64,000 nt of DNA, from NCBI GenBank assembly GCA_964575425.1, contig CAZNRD010000002.1:1-64000 (forward strand), written 5' to 3'. Within the stretch, counting starts at the first letter, position 1. Each line of letters begins with the position of its first letter. A program made the position numbers and the translations under genes. Positions 43,582 to 51,460 of this stretch are shown piece by piece. This DNA comes from DATEAV01 sp964575425 (GTDB lineage Bacteria > Chloroflexota > Anaerolineae > Anaerolineales > E44-bin32). The notes beneath the pieces were generated by a model. It saw only the letters and a program-made list of their open reading frames with translations. It did no database searches and had not been told where the DNA came from.

Positions 43582-44271
43582 ATGTCGACGAAGCGCGTGA
43601 TCATTGGGCTGGCCCTGGTCAGCGTGGCGTTGGCGGGATGCGGTGCGATTTCCCCGCGGCAGCAGCGCAGTCTGGTGGTGACCGGGACGGGCAAGGTGGA
43701 AGTGGCGCCGGACATCGTGACGGTGAACCTGGGGGTGCAGACGGTGGGCGAGGACATTGCGCAGGTTATGGCCGACAACAACCGGCGCTCCCAGCGCGTC
43801 CAGCAAGCAGTGGTGGCGCTGGGCGTGGCGCAGGACGACGTGCGCACGATCTCGTTCAACGTCTCGCCGCAGGCGCAGTACGACGAGAGCGGCAAGCCCA
43901 CGGGAGCGACCGTCTACTGGGTGGACAACACGATTACGGTGACGCTGCGTCAGATCGACCAACTCGGGCGGCTGCTACAGGCGGCGGTGGACGCCGGCGC
44001 CAACAGCATCCAGGGCGTGAGTTTCAGCGTCGACGAGCCATCGCCGGCCGAGGACGAGGCACGGCAGCTGGCGATGCAGGATGCCCGGGCAAGGGCCGAG
44101 ATGCTGGCCCAGGCGGCAGACGCCACGCTGGGCGACCCGTTGACGATCAGTGCATCGGTCTATGTTCCGTCGCCGTACGCGGCCGGCATCGGAGGGGGTG
44201 GCGGCGTGCCCGTCTCCGCCGGCATGACCGAGGTCCAGGTGCAGGTGTTCGTGACATATGAGCTGAAGTAG
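43582..44271 (+). CDS. SIMPL (DUF541) domain lipoprotein, second copy
   Basis: A 229-residue paralogue of the preceding protein with lipobox LAGC and the same order of motifs (VVTGTGKVEVAPDIVTVNLGV, YWVDNTITVTLRQIDQLGRLL, AMQDARARAEMLAQAA). The two share the YWVDN segment and the helical tail but differ through the rest, so the duplication is not recent. AAGGAG precedes ATG 43582. The pair is one operon ended by the terminator at 44294. Function is unknown beyond family. Confidence 0.92.
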   Translation: MSTKRVIIGLALVSVALAGCGAISPRQQRSLVVTGTGKVEVAPDIVTVNLGVQTVGEDIAQVMADNNRRSQRVQQAVVALGVAQDDVRTISFNVSPQAQYDESGKPTGATVYWVDNTITVTLRQIDQLGRLLQAAVDAGANSIQGVSFSVDEPSPAEDEARQLAMQDARARAEMLAQAADATLGDPLTISASVYVPSPYAAGIGGGGGVPVSAGMTEVQVQVFVTYELK

Positions 44272-44293
44272 TGTGGAGGAGGCAAGAACGCTG

Positions 44294-44326
44294 CGGGGCG
44301 GACGCCAGTCCGCCCCGTTTGATTTG
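44294..44326 (+). terminator. Rho-independent terminator of the SIMPL operon
   Basis: Perfect arms CGGGGCGGAC (44294-44303) and GTCCGCCCCG (44308-44317) with a 4-base loop are followed by TTTGATTT. It lies between convergent genes. Confidence 0.85.
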
Positions 44327-44340
44327 GGGGGAGGCTGCGA

Positions 44341-45324
44341 TCACATCCAGCCGCGGCGTTGGATCCAGAGGACCATGCCGAGAGGGGTGAGGGCGAGCAC
44401 CGCCAGTGTCAGGTAGAAGGACGGCAGATGGGTCCAGGCGGGAAGTGGCGTGGCCGGTTCGAAGAAATTCATGCCGAAGAAGCCGGCGACGAAGGAGATC
44501 GGCATGAAGAGGGTGGTGATGACAGTGAGGGTCTTCATGATGTCGTTCATGCGGTTGTTGATCACCGAGAGGTAGGTGTCGAGGGCGCCGCTGACGAGGT
44601 CGCGCATGCTCTCGGTGATGTCGTGCATGCGCACGAGGTGGTCGTAGACATCGCGGAAGAAGACGCGGTCGTCGGTGTCGATCACGGCGAAATCGCCGCG
44701 CGCCAGCTTGTTGAGGACCTCGCGCTGCGGCAGCAGGATGCGCCGCAGCTGCAGCAAGGAACGCTTGAGGACAAAGATGTGTTCCAACGTGGCCGGTGTG
44801 GGGCGATCGAAGACCTCGTCCTCGACCCGGTCGATCGCTTCGTCAATCCGTTCAATGACCGACATGTAGGAGGCCGCCAGCTCGTCGACGAGCTTGTACA
44901 GCACGTGATCGACGGCCTTCTCCAGATGGCGTGGGTCGCGCTGGCAGGAAGTCCAGACGTGCTCGACCGCCTCCAGGGGCTGGTCGTGGTGCGTCACCAG
45001 GAATCCGGCCCCGAGGAAGGCGTCGAGTTCGAAGGCTTCGACATGGAGACCGGCTCGGTTCTTGAGTGTGATGGCCGGGAGCACGAGATACAGATAGCGG
45101 CCCCAATCGTCGACGCGCGGGACATGGGATTCGCGCAAAGCGTCGTCGATAGCCAGGGGGTGAAAGGTGAACGTCTGACGCAGGATGGGCTCGCACACCT
45201 CAGGAGGTTCGGCTTCGAAATCGAGCCAGAGCAGCCCGCCGGCGTCCAGGGCTGCTGGCAGGTCCTGAAGCTGCAGGTCGGTTCGCGTCTGTCCGTCGGG
45301 GGAACGGTGGAGAATTCGGATCAT
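44341..45324 (-). CDS. corA: CorA-family divalent cation transporter
   Basis: A 327-residue pentameric magnesium channel protein. A cytoplasmic alpha/beta domain and long stalk helix (DEAIDRVEDEVFDRP and on to SGALDTYLSVINNRMNDIMKTLTVIT) lead to the two C-terminal helices. The selectivity motif GMNFFEP lies at the end of the first. The last residues WIQRRGWM form the basic C-terminal sphincter. GGAGGG precedes ATG 45324. Cobalt or nickel may also be carried. Confidence 0.95.
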   Translation of the reverse strand: MIRILHRSPDGQTRTDLQLQDLPAALDAGGLLWLDFEAEPPEVCEPILRQTFTFHPLAIDDALRESHVPRVDDWGRYLYLVLPAITLKNRAGLHVEAFELDAFLGAGFLVTHHDQPLEAVEHVWTSCQRDPRHLEKAVDHVLYKLVDELAASYMSVIERIDEAIDRVEDEVFDRPTPATLEHIFVLKRSLLQLRRILLPQREVLNKLARGDFAVIDTDDRVFFRDVYDHLVRMHDITESMRDLVSGALDTYLSVINNRMNDIMKTLTVITTLFMPISFVAGFFGMNFFEPATPLPAWTHLPSFYLTLAVLALTPLGMVLWIQRRGWM

Positions 45325-45412
45325 CGAGAGTGCCCTCCGTTCTCGGGGACTACGAGGGATGCCCCATCACACCATGCTAGCATGCGTGGTGGTCGGACGG
45401 CAAGCGGCCGGC

Positions 45413-45421
45413 TGCTATAAT
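45413..45421 (+). promoter_or_regulatory. Extended -10 promoter 8 bases before the murJ start
   Basis: TG-C-TATAAT ends at 45421 and GTG 45430 follows 8 bases later. Transcription would begin at or within a base or two of the start codon. No ribosome site is present, so a leaderless mRNA is expected. Confidence 0.6.
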
Positions 45422-45429
45422 CTCCCATC

Positions 45430-46989
45430 GTGGACGCGCCGGCCGCCGACCGACAGATCGCCCGTGCCGCCAGCGTGGTCATGCTGGGCATGGCGCTGTC
45501 AAGCGCCGCCGGTCTGGCAACGACCATCCTGGTATCGTCTGCCTTCGGCACTGGCGCCGAGATCGACGCCTTCTACGCCGCCAATCGACTGACCGAAATC
45601 CTGTTCAACCTGATGGCTGGGGGAGCGCTGGCCTCAGCCTTCGTCCCCACCTTCACCGGATTCCTGGCCCGCGACGACCGCGAGGGGGCATGGCGCCTGG
45701 CATCGTCGGTGAGCAATCTTGTCCTGCTGGTACTGACGTTGGCCTCGGCGCTGGCGTGGCTGGGCGGGCCGTGGCTTGTGCGCCATGTCCTGGCGCCCGG
45801 CTTCCACGATGCGGCGCAGGTGGCGCTGACGGTCTCGCTGCTGCGTGTGATGCTGCTGTCGTCGATCGTCTTCGGGCTGAGCGGCTTGCTGATGGGCGTG
45901 CTCAATGCCCACCAGCACTTCGCGCTGCCGGCGCTGGCCCCGGCGTGCTACCGCCTGGGGTGGATCCTGGGGCTGCTCCTCTTTGTGCCGCGCTGGGGCG
46001 TTCATGGGCTGGCGTGGGGCGTTGTAATGGGCTCAGCGCTGCACTTGCTCATTCAGCTGCCTGGATTGGGCCGGCGTGGTGCCCGCTACCACGCCAGCCT
46101 GGGGCTGGAGAACCCCGCGGTGCGCGAAGTGGGCCGGCTGATGGCACCGCGCCTGTTGGGCGTGGCTGTGGTCCAGCTCAATTTCCTGGTGAACACCAAT
46201 CTGGCGTCGCGCATGGCGGAGGGGAGTCTGGCGGCAATCACGTTCGCCTTCGCGCTGATGATCATGCCCCAGGCTCTGATCGCGCAGGCGACGGCGATCG
46301 CCGCGCTGCCGACGCTCTCGGCGCAGATGGCCCTGGGAGAGATGGCCGAGATGCGGGCTACGCTGGCGAAGACGCTGCGCGGCGTGCTTTTCCTGTCGCT
46401 GCCAGCCAGCCTTGGGTTGATCCTGTTGCGGCGGCCGATCGTGCAAGTGGTGCTTGAGCGCGGGGCTTTCGGCAGCACCTCGACGGAAATGGTGGCCTGG
46501 GCGCTCTTGTGGTATGCCGCCGGGCTGGTGGGGCACTCGCTGCTGGAGATTGTCGCCCGCGCCTTCTACTCCCTGCACGACACACGGACTCCGGTGTTGG
46601 TGGGGACCGTGGCCATGAGCCTGAACGTAGTCTTCAGCCTGGGATTCGCGGCATTGTTCCCGCTCCTCGGATGGGCGCCGCACGGAGGCCTGGCGCTGGC
46701 CAACTCGCTGGCCACAGGGCTCGAGTGCCTGACGCTTCTGTTGATCCTGCGGCGGCGGCTGGATGGTCTGGACCTGGCCAAGATGCAGCGGGGCGTGCTG
46801 GCCACGATGGGGGCTGCCGCGGTCATGACTGCTGCCCTTGTGGCCTGGCTGCGGGCAGCGGATCAGGCCTCGGCCTGGATCTCCGGGGGAGCCGGGGCGC
46901 TGCTCGGCGTTGGGGTCTACTGGCTGATGGCCAGAGCGTTGGGCGCGCCAGAGGCGCGCCAACTGCCAGGCATGGTGCTACGCCGCTGA
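45430..46989 (+). CDS. murJ: Lipid II flippase MurJ (MviN family)
   Basis: A 519-residue MOP-superfamily flippase with 13-14 hydrophobic helices. GTGAEIDAFYAANRLTEILFNLMAGGALASAFVPTF in the first 75 residues is the family hallmark, including the conserved acidic and Arg residues of the central cavity. RAFYSLHDTRTPV is typical of the middle of the protein. It flips the peptidoglycan precursor to the outer leaflet. The start is GTG 45430, apparently leaderless. No other peptidoglycan gene is adjacent. Confidence 0.95.
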   Translation: MDAPAADRQIARAASVVMLGMALSSAAGLATTILVSSAFGTGAEIDAFYAANRLTEILFNLMAGGALASAFVPTFTGFLARDDREGAWRLASSVSNLVLLVLTLASALAWLGGPWLVRHVLAPGFHDAAQVALTVSLLRVMLLSSIVFGLSGLLMGVLNAHQHFALPALAPACYRLGWILGLLLFVPRWGVHGLAWGVVMGSALHLLIQLPGLGRRGARYHASLGLENPAVREVGRLMAPRLLGVAVVQLNFLVNTNLASRMAEGSLAAITFAFALMIMPQALIAQATAIAALPTLSAQMALGEMAEMRATLAKTLRGVLFLSLPASLGLILLRRPIVQVVLERGAFGSTSTEMVAWALLWYAAGLVGHSLLEIVARAFYSLHDTRTPVLVGTVAMSLNVVFSLGFAALFPLLGWAPHGGLALANSLATGLECLTLLLILRRRLDGLDLAKMQRGVLATMGAAAVMTAALVAWLRAADQASAWISGGAGALLGVGVYWLMARALGAPEARQLPGMVLRR

Positions 46990-46997
46990 ATTCGCTG

Positions 46998-48041
46998 CTA
47001 CCAGCGCGCCTTGTGCTCCTCGGCGAAGCCGATCAGTCCGTCGATTTGGATGCGCTCGCCCGCGTCGCTCAGCGCTGTCCCGTGATAGCGGCCGAACATC
47101 TGATGCACCTCGCTGGCGATCACACCCAGGCTTGTGCGCGCCAGCCGTTCTTTGAAGGGAACGAACTCAAGATCGAGGCGACCGTCGGGCGAGACCATGC
47201 GCCACGGCTGCATGAAGTCGGTCGCATCGTAGCGGATGTCGACGGCGGCCAACTTGTGAACGCGGCCGTTGAGCAGGAGGGCATTCTCGGTCGCGGCGGA
47301 TGTATCGCCGAATCCGCCGCCGAGATTCAGGCCGACTGTCCGGCCATCGGGCAGAAAACCCGAAGCGCTTGCCCAGATCCAGAGGGAGCGGTACTCCCAG
47401 ACGCCGCGGCCCCAATCCAGGCTGCCCAGGCTGTCCTTGGGGTGGACTTCATAGCGCTGCCCCGCGTATTCGACCCATCCCTGTGCGGGCATGCAGTTCA
47501 CCTTGCGGTTGTAGTAGAAGCGGCGCTGGCCGATGGGGATGACGATGGTCATGGATTCGTGCTGCGGCGGGAGGTGGAAGGTGACCTCGGCCGAGAAGCC
47601 CTTGCTGCCCTCGAACGAAGGCCACGCCATCGACCAGGATCGCCCTTCCGGTGCGGCGCGGAAGGTGAGACGGACTCGGCCGTTGTCGAAGGTGCTCACG
47701 CCTTCGGTGCTGTTGCGGGGAAGGTGGATGCCGCGGGCGAGGGGAACGGTCAGGGTCTCCTCGTGATAGTCGCCGCTGACGAGGTCGACCGTGTAGGCGA
47801 AGACCTGACCGGCGTATCCCAGGTCGGCGAGGGTCGCCGAGAAGAAGCGCGACGGGGTGAAGAGAGCGTAGTAATCCCAGCACTTGAGGCGGAATCGCTG
47901 TAGTGCCCGCAGCCGATAGAAGTGAGCGTTCTCCAGGTTGCAGTCCAGCAGCGGCTGGCGGCTCCAGCCGATCTGGGTGAGGCGGCCGCGTGCGTCGAGC
48001 AGAGGTCCCGCCGTTGTGATTTCGGCTTGCCGAGTTTCCAT
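46998..48041 (-). CDS. DUF2804 family protein
   Basis: A 347-residue soluble beta-rich protein. GPLLDARGRLTQIGWSRQPL, KCWDYYALFTPSRFFSATLADLGY and FYYNRKVNCMPAQG match DUF2804, and LGSLDWGRGVWEYRSLWIWASASG and LNLGGGFGDTSAATENALLLNG follow. The family is widespread and lacks a known activity. GGGAGG lies 5 bases before ATG 48041, so the start is firm. It ends convergent with murJ. Confidence 0.92.
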   Translation of the reverse strand: METRQAEITTAGPLLDARGRLTQIGWSRQPLLDCNLENAHFYRLRALQRFRLKCWDYYALFTPSRFFSATLADLGYAGQVFAYTVDLVSGDYHEETLTVPLARGIHLPRNSTEGVSTFDNGRVRLTFRAAPEGRSWSMAWPSFEGSKGFSAEVTFHLPPQHESMTIVIPIGQRRFYYNRKVNCMPAQGWVEYAGQRYEVHPKDSLGSLDWGRGVWEYRSLWIWASASGFLPDGRTVGLNLGGGFGDTSAATENALLLNGRVHKLAAVDIRYDATDFMQPWRMVSPDGRLDLEFVPFKERLARTSLGVIASEVHQMFGRYHGTALSDAGERIQIDGLIGFAEEHKARW

Positions 48042-48057
48042 GATTACCTCCCGGGGC

Positions 48058-48513
48058 TCAGGCGGGCAGGAGCCAGTGCAGAAGCTGAGCGACGACAATC
48101 CCCAGCAGGGCACCGACCAGCGCCTCGAGCGGCGAGTGGCCCAGCACCTCGCGCAGCTGCTCTTGCCGGAGCGGATGTCCTTCGACCAGGTCGCGCACCA
48201 TGGCGTTGATGATTTCCGCGTGACGGCCGGCCTGGCGCCGGATGCCGGTGGCGTCGTAGATCACCACCATGGCCACGACGACGGCCAGGGCGAACGCCGG
48301 GGCGTCGAATCCGGTGGTGAGGCCAATGCCGTGCGCGGCGGCCGTGACCAGGGCGGAGTGCGAGGAGGGCATGCCACCGGCGCGCAGCAGCAGGGACCAG
48401 TTCCAGCGACGCGTGAGCGCGTACTCGATGGGAAGCTTGGCGACCTGCGCCAGCGCCCAGGCGGTGAGGGCGGCGATCAAGGCCTGGTTGTGGATCACAG
48501 CGGCCGCGCGCAC
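48058..48513 (-). CDS. DUF212 / YuiD-like divergent PAP2 membrane protein
   Basis: A 151-residue membrane protein with the acid-phosphatase-type motif GGMPSSHSALVTAAAHGIGL and the family segment YDATGIRRQAGRHAEIIN. The C-terminal GHSPLEALVGALLGIVVAQLLHW also matches DUF212. It is related to PAP2 phosphatases that act on lipid or isoprenoid phosphates. Start GTG 48513 directly follows the xseB stop TAG, with GAGGAG upstream, so it is coupled to xseB. Confidence 0.92.
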   Translation of the reverse strand: MRAAAVIHNQALIAALTAWALAQVAKLPIEYALTRRWNWSLLLRAGGMPSSHSALVTAAAHGIGLTTGFDAPAFALAVVVAMVVIYDATGIRRQAGRHAEIINAMVRDLVEGHPLRQEQLREVLGHSPLEALVGALLGIVVAQLLHWLLPA

Positions 48514-48765
48514 CTAGGACTCCTCGTCGGCCGGGAAGTCGGTTTCGACGTAGCCACCGCTCTCATCAGGCACCAGCTGTCGCAGGCGGACCTCGGCCTG
48601 ATCCAGCAGCCCGGCACAGCGAGCGGCCAGGGCCTGGCCGCGCTCGAAGAGGGCGATGGCCTGCTCCAGCGGGAGATCGCCGGACTCGAGGCGCTTGACC
48701 GTAGCCTCCAATTCCTGGAAGGCCTGCTCAAAGGTCATGCTGCCCGGAGAACGAGGTTTGCTCAT
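48514..48765 (-). CDS. xseB: Exodeoxyribonuclease VII small subunit
   Basis: An 83-residue helical protein. MTFEQAFQELEATVKRLESGDLPLEQAIALFERGQALA (split) is the XseB hallmark, followed by LLDQAEVRLRQL. Several copies wrap each XseA and are needed for single-strand exonuclease activity. The start is fixed by GGAGG 5 bases before ATG 48765. The xseA gene is 1.3 kb upstream on the same strand, separated by an opposing gene. Confidence 0.94.
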   Translation of the reverse strand: MSKPRSPGSMTFEQAFQELEATVKRLESGDLPLEQAIALFERGQALAARCAGLLDQAEVRLRQLVPDESGGYVETDFPADEES

Positions 48766-48898
48766 GATGTCCTCCGGCGGGAATGTTAACCCGAAGCCTC
48801 CGGCCGGACAACCGCGGGTTGGGTGCCTTGCTTCGAATGCGGACTTGCCGTACAGTCGGATCGTCCGGATCAGGAGTGGGCGAAGGGAAGCCCTGGCG

Positions 48899-50077
48899 GT
48901 GGAGAGGAACTCGACACCCGAGCAAGCGACATGGGGCGCGCTACAAGAGGCCAGGTGGCCGATCGCCGTGTTCGTCGCGGCGCGTCTGTTCCTGACCGCG
49001 CTTGGCGTGGTGCTGTTCGCCCTGGGCATGGTTCCGCCGACTGACGATCCGATCCTGCGGCCGTACTTGGGGCTCGCTCCCGTGGTCGACGGCTGGCGGG
49101 GTCCACTGCTGGGCGTCTGGCTTCGCTTCGATGCCGTGCACTACCTGCGCATTGCTGAGCACGGCTACGCAGCCAACGACCTTTCGGTGTTCTACCCCCT
49201 CTATCCGCTGATGGTTCGAGTGGCCGGGTGGCTGCTGGGGGGCGACCAGCTGCTGGGTGCGCTGTTGGTGTCGAACGGCGCTGCGGCGGCGGCGCTGGTG
49301 TTGTTCCACCGATGGGTGCGGGAGGAGTTTGGAGACGAAGGCCTGGCCAGGAGGGCGACGGTCTACCTGATGGCCTTTCCCACGGCGTTCTTCCTGCTTG
49401 CGCCGTATCCCGAGTCGCTTTCCCTGCTGTTCACACTGCTGGCACTGCGGGCGTACCGCTGCCAGCGCTGGCTATGGGCAGGCGCGGCGGGCCTGGCTGC
49501 CTCAACGACGCGACCGCAGGGAGCGATCTTGTCGGCGGTGTTGCTGGTGGACTTGCTCCTTCGCCGGCGCGGCGGCCAACCGCTGACAGCGGCGGGCCTT
49601 CTGGCCCCGGCTGGACCCCTGCTGGGCGTGGTGGCGTTCCTCGGCTATCGGGCCTGGCTCCACTTCCCGCCGATGAGCGAGGTCCAGCTATCTCACTGGG
49701 GCCGGGTCACGGCGCTGCCGTTTGCGGCCATCGTGGCCACCGTGCAGCGCCTTGCGGCGGGCACAGCCTCAGCCATTGAGCTGGTGGACCTGGGGGCCGT
49801 CATCCTGATGTTGGTGCTTGGCGTGGTCGCGGTGAGACGACTCCCTGCGCTGTACGCAATCTACCACTGGTCGCTCTTGCTGCTCAACCTCTCGCTGGTG
49901 CGGTTGCCGCAGCCGATCTCGAGCCAAGCGCGCTTTGCCCTGGGACTGTTCACAGCGTTCCCCCTGCTTGCTCGCATGGGATCGAGCGCTCGCGCCAATC
50001 GCCTGATCCTATACCCTTCGCTCGGCCTGGGCGCACTGCTGGCGGGCGAGTTTGTGCTCTGGGGTTGGGTGGGGTAG
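48899..50077 (+). CDS. PIG-V-like mannosyltransferase family membrane protein
   Basis: A 392-residue membrane protein with about 9-10 hydrophobic helices. WLRFDAVHYLRIAEHGYAAND in the first luminal loop, followed by SVFYPLYPLMVR, is the pattern of GT-C enzymes of the PIG-V type (W..-W-D..-Y..-I). YLMAFPTAFFLLAPYPESLSLL and ASTTRPQG also match. Such proteins use polyprenyl-phosphate sugars. The start is GTG 48899, chosen from a weak GGGAAG upstream, and the start is uncertain. It lies opposite to and between xseB and xseA. Confidence 0.83.
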   Translation: MERNSTPEQATWGALQEARWPIAVFVAARLFLTALGVVLFALGMVPPTDDPILRPYLGLAPVVDGWRGPLLGVWLRFDAVHYLRIAEHGYAANDLSVFYPLYPLMVRVAGWLLGGDQLLGALLVSNGAAAAALVLFHRWVREEFGDEGLARRATVYLMAFPTAFFLLAPYPESLSLLFTLLALRAYRCQRWLWAGAAGLAASTTRPQGAILSAVLLVDLLLRRRGGQPLTAAGLLAPAGPLLGVVAFLGYRAWLHFPPMSEVQLSHWGRVTALPFAAIVATVQRLAAGTASAIELVDLGAVILMLVLGVVAVRRLPALYAIYHWSLLLLNLSLVRLPQPISSQARFALGLFTAFPLLARMGSSARANRLILYPSLGLGALLAGEFVLWGWVG

Positions 50078-50094
50078 ATAGGGCGGGATGGCAG

Positions 50095-51327
50095 CTAAGG
50101 TTTCGTCTTGTCGGCGGTGGCGCCAAAGTGGCCGTCGTGCACCGTGACGTCGAGGGCAGTGCCTGGAGGCGCCTGGGCCACCGTGCGGACAACGGTGCCG
50201 TCGTCGAGGCGGCGCACTACCGCGTAGCCTCGGGCAAGGACGGCCATCGGGTCGAAGGCGGCCAGTGCCTGGGAGAGGCCATTCAGGGCGGCGCGGTGCA
50301 GGGCGAGGGAGTGGTGCAGTCCAGAGACGCCGCGGTGAGCGAATTCGTCGAGGCGCTGCCGCGCACTGGCGATGTGTGCTCGCGGTGAGGCGAGGGCCAG
50401 CGCCGAGCGCCGCTGCCTGAGTTCCCAACGCAGGCGCTGGAGGTGAGCGCGAAGCCCGCGGGCGAGGTTCTGGCGACTGGATTCGATCAGCGGCAGGATT
50501 TCCGAACGATCGGGCGTGGCTATTTCGGCGGCGGCGGAGGGCGTGGGGGCGCGTCGGTCGGCGGCAAAGTCGGCGATGGTGAAATCGGTCTCATGGCCAA
50601 CTCCGGAAACCACAGGCGCATCGGAGGCTGCAATGGCCCGGGCGACAGCCTCGTCGTTGAATGCCTGCAAGTCCTCGAGCGAGCCTCCGCCGCGCACGAG
50701 CAGGATGACGTCGGGGCGGCTGTAGCGGTTGAGGGAGTCAAGCGCGGCGGTGATGCTGGCCGAGGCATCGGGCCCCTGGACGGGCGTCGGGGCGAGCAGG
50801 ACCTCAGCGATCGGGAAACGCCGCTGCAGCACGTGGAGGACGTCGCGCAGAGCGGCTGCCGTGGGGGAGGTGACGATGCCGATCCTGCGCGGCCACGCTG
50901 GGAGGGGGCGCTTCCGGGCGGGGTCGAACAGGCCTTCGGCCTCCAGCTTCGCCTTCAGCTGCAGGAAGGCCTGGAAGAGGGCGCCTTCGCCGGCAGGGCG
51001 GATGGTGTCGGCGTAGAGCTGGTAGAGGCCGCCTGCCTCGTAGATGCTGATCCGGCCGTGGACCTCGACTGCCTGGCCATCGCGCGGGGGGAAGGGCAGG
51101 GCAGCCACATCGGGCCGCCACATCACGCAGCGCAGCGAGGCCTCGCCGTCCTTCAAGGTGAAATACATGTGGCCGGAGGCCGGGCGCGACAGGTTGGAGA
51201 TCTCGCCCGCCACCCACAGGTCCTGCAGGCGGTAGTCGCTCTCCAGCAGCTCGCGCAGGTAGCGATTGAGTTCGGAGACCGCCCAGACGCGCGGCGTCTC
51301 CATCCCCCACAGGGACATCTGGTCCAT
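50095..51327 (-). CDS. xseA: Exodeoxyribonuclease VII large subunit
   Basis: A 410-residue enzyme. The OB-fold N-terminus (VWAVSELNRYLRELLESD, LWVAGEISNLSRPASGHMYFTLKD) precedes the catalytic domain GIVTSPTAAALRDVL, DVILLVRGGGSLEDLQAFNDE and GVGHETDFTIADFAADRRAPTPSAAAE. A long coiled-coil region and a C-terminal segment with DPMAVLARGYAVVRR follow. ATG 51327 has no ribosome site but a consensus promoter ends 7 bases upstream, so the mRNA is probably leaderless. Confidence 0.95.
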   Translation of the reverse strand: MDQMSLWGMETPRVWAVSELNRYLRELLESDYRLQDLWVAGEISNLSRPASGHMYFTLKDGEASLRCVMWRPDVAALPFPPRDGQAVEVHGRISIYEAGGLYQLYADTIRPAGEGALFQAFLQLKAKLEAEGLFDPARKRPLPAWPRRIGIVTSPTAAALRDVLHVLQRRFPIAEVLLAPTPVQGPDASASITAALDSLNRYSRPDVILLVRGGGSLEDLQAFNDEAVARAIAASDAPVVSGVGHETDFTIADFAADRRAPTPSAAAEIATPDRSEILPLIESSRQNLARGLRAHLQRLRWELRQRRSALALASPRAHIASARQRLDEFAHRGVSGLHHSLALHRAALNGLSQALAAFDPMAVLARGYAVVRRLDDGTVVRTVAQAPPGTALDVTVHDGHFGATADKTKP

Positions 51328-51334
51328 TACGCCC

Positions 51335-51363
51335 AGAATACCCTGCGGGCCGGAGGCTGTCAA
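51335..51363 (-). promoter_or_regulatory. xseA promoter, 7 bases from the start codon
   Basis: On the minus strand TTGACA (51358-51363), a 17-base spacer and TATTCT (51335-51340) are followed after 7 bases by ATG 51327. The -35 is full consensus. Transcription should start on or next to the ATG. Confidence 0.75.
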
Positions 51364-51424
51364 CTTCGGAGCGCGAGAGAACTGCCAGGGCGCCCGGACC
51401 TGCGTGGAGGACATCGAGCCACAA

Positions 51425-51453
51425 TTGGCAACGCGGCAGTCATCGGGCATAAT
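51425..51453 (+). promoter_or_regulatory. Promoter of the 51461 membrane protein, 7 bases from the start codon
   Basis: TTGGCA (51425-51430), a 17-base spacer and CATAAT (51448-51453) are followed after 7 bases by ATG 51461. The geometry is identical to the divergent xseA promoter 61 bases away. Confidence 0.7.
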
Positions 51454-51460
51454 CCACTCC

